This document shows, piece after piece, positions 23,804 to 24,361 of a stretch of DNA of 24,361 bases. Source of the DNA: JBBIRT01 sp037441725 (GTDB lineage Bacteria > Desulfobacterota > BSN033 > UBA1163); contig JBBIRT010000040.1 in assembly GCA_037441725.1 (NCBI GenBank), positions 1 through 24,361 of the forward strand, given 5' to 3'. Position 1 is the stretch's first letter; every line of letters starts with the position of its first letter. Made by a program: the position numbers and the translations under genes. The notes below the pieces were generated by a model. The model was given only the letters and a program-made list of their open reading frames with translations, was not told the DNA's origin and made no database searches.

Positions 23804-24147
23804 TCAACTTGTGGGCGTTAAATTCCTTCTCCCTTTCTTCATTTTTCATTGGAATCCCTCACTGAATCTTGGGAACTCAATGGTCTGGCAGGGTATCTGA
23901 GAAAATCTTATAGGGGTTACTTTAGCCTGGTTTTAAACTATGAATAGATGAAAAAAAGGAATCAGGAGCGGCTAAATTAATTAAGGGGATACCCTAACCC
24001 CAAAAATTTATATCGTCCGTTTGATAAGATTTTTAAAAGAAATTCCTGCCAGATTTTTGAACAGAGCCCATGATAAGTGAAGAGTTACTTTTCCATCCTT
24101 TTTTGACTTTTAACCGTTGATAGGATAAATTATTTGGATTGAAAGGG
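23804..24147. other. Intergenic stretch upstream of hisS
   Basis: About 340 bases without a credible gene or RNA. Short plus-strand frames start here (for instance a 10-codon frame from the ATG at 23948), but none has gene-like features. A small GGGG/CCCC inverted repeat occurs around 23984-24001 with only four paired GC bases. No tRNA-like or T-box-like structure was recognised. Confidence 0.3.
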
Positions 24148-24153
24148 TATAAT
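24148..24153 (+). promoter_or_regulatory. -10 element of hisS, predicted leaderless start
   Basis: A perfect TATAAT ends six bases before the hisS ATG, so transcription would begin at or next to the A of the start codon (24160). No -35 box is evident at 16-18 bp, and no ribosome site lies before the ATG. Confidence 0.4.
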
Positions 24154-24159
24154 TTGGAT

Positions 24160-24361
24160 ATGGAAATTAAGGCCATTCGGGGATTCAACGATATCCTTCC
24201 AAATGAAATTGGAAAGTGGCAATTTGTAGAAAAGACGGCAAGAGAGGTCTTTGAAGGATTCGGCTTCTCAGAAATTCGAATTCCCATACTTGAAAAGACA
24301 GAGCTTTTTTCTCGGGGCATTGGGGAGACCACTGATATTGTTGAGAAAGAAATGTATACCT
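24160..24361 (+). CDS. hisS: Histidyl-tRNA synthetase, 5' part cut by the window edge
   Basis: The first 67 codons of hisS, which charges tRNA-His with histidine. The N-terminus IKAIRGFNDILPNEIGKWQ and the class II motif 1 region GFSEIRIPILEKTELFSRGI followed by GETTDIVEKEMYT are diagnostic. The frame is still open at the window edge. The start codon is unambiguous because homologues begin at this position (about two residues before the IRG(F/M)NDILP block), although no ribosome site precedes it. Confidence 0.92.
   Translation, partial: MEIKAIRGFNDILPNEIGKWQFVEKTAREVFEGFGFSEIRIPILEKTELFSRGIGETTDIVEKEMYT

Noticed and set aside
23984..24001. GGGG/CCCC hairpin as a terminator or riboswitch before hisS
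   Set aside because: Only four GC pairs and no following T run; too weak to call.
24033..24332. 99-codon minus-strand frame over the hisS start
   Set aside because: It is antisense to the clearly recognisable hisS N-terminus and has no family features.

Overview
The window looks like chromosome from an anaerobic, Gram-negative bacterium, most likely a Deltaproteobacterium in the broad sense (Desulfobacterota or a relative). This is inferred from protein character, not from a marker tree. The clues are an LpxL/HtrB-type acyltransferase (outer membrane), a sigma-54-dependent two-component pair, a TRAP transporter, three radical SAM proteins and a CoA-disulfide-reductase/rhodanese fusion. No rRNA, tRNA, CRISPR, prophage or insertion sequence was recognised.

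Layout: (1) 1-5322: a lipid acyltransferase on the minus strand, divergent from a membrane GAF histidine kinase and an overlapping NtrC-type regulator, then an orphan IscU-like Fe-S scaffold. (2) 5327-7800: a divergent pair of radical SAM genes, both with Tat-like leaders. The minus-strand one (AmrS-like) is coupled through an ATGA overlap to a 58-residue zinc-ribbon protein. Both promoters lie so close to the start codons that the mRNAs should be almost leaderless. (3) 7801-10627: an AT-rich, gene-poor stretch with two small membrane proteins (100 aa; a 46-aa single-unit SPW-like protein) and a third radical SAM gene interrupted by two in-frame stop codons five codons apart. A strong hairpin terminator closes it. 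(4) 10723-15884, plus strand: a GGQ release-factor-like protein, an antibiotic-biosynthesis-monooxygenase-fold protein, a CoA-disulfide reductase with rhodanese domain, uvrB, and a cysteine-containing protein of unknown function. (5) 15893-18738, minus strand: a complete DctP-Q-M TRAP transporter. (6) 19004-20863: uvrC, whose stop shares a TTAA with the convergent CBS gene. (7) 20860-23734, minus strand: phosphomannomutase/phosphoglucomutase, uppP and a two-CBS AcuB-like protein, in that transcription order. (8) 24160 to the edge: the 5' end of hisS.

Functional themes: envelope building (acyltransferase, sugar phosphomutase, undecaprenyl-PP phosphatase), nucleotide excision repair (uvrB and uvrC, separated by the TRAP operon), sulfur/thiol redox (CoA-disulfide reductase-rhodanese), Fe-S and radical chemistry, and uptake of an organic acid. 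The items most worth a second look are the doubly interrupted radical SAM gene, the Tat-leader radical SAM pair with its back-to-back near-leaderless promoters, and the same promoter geometry at uvrC and hisS.
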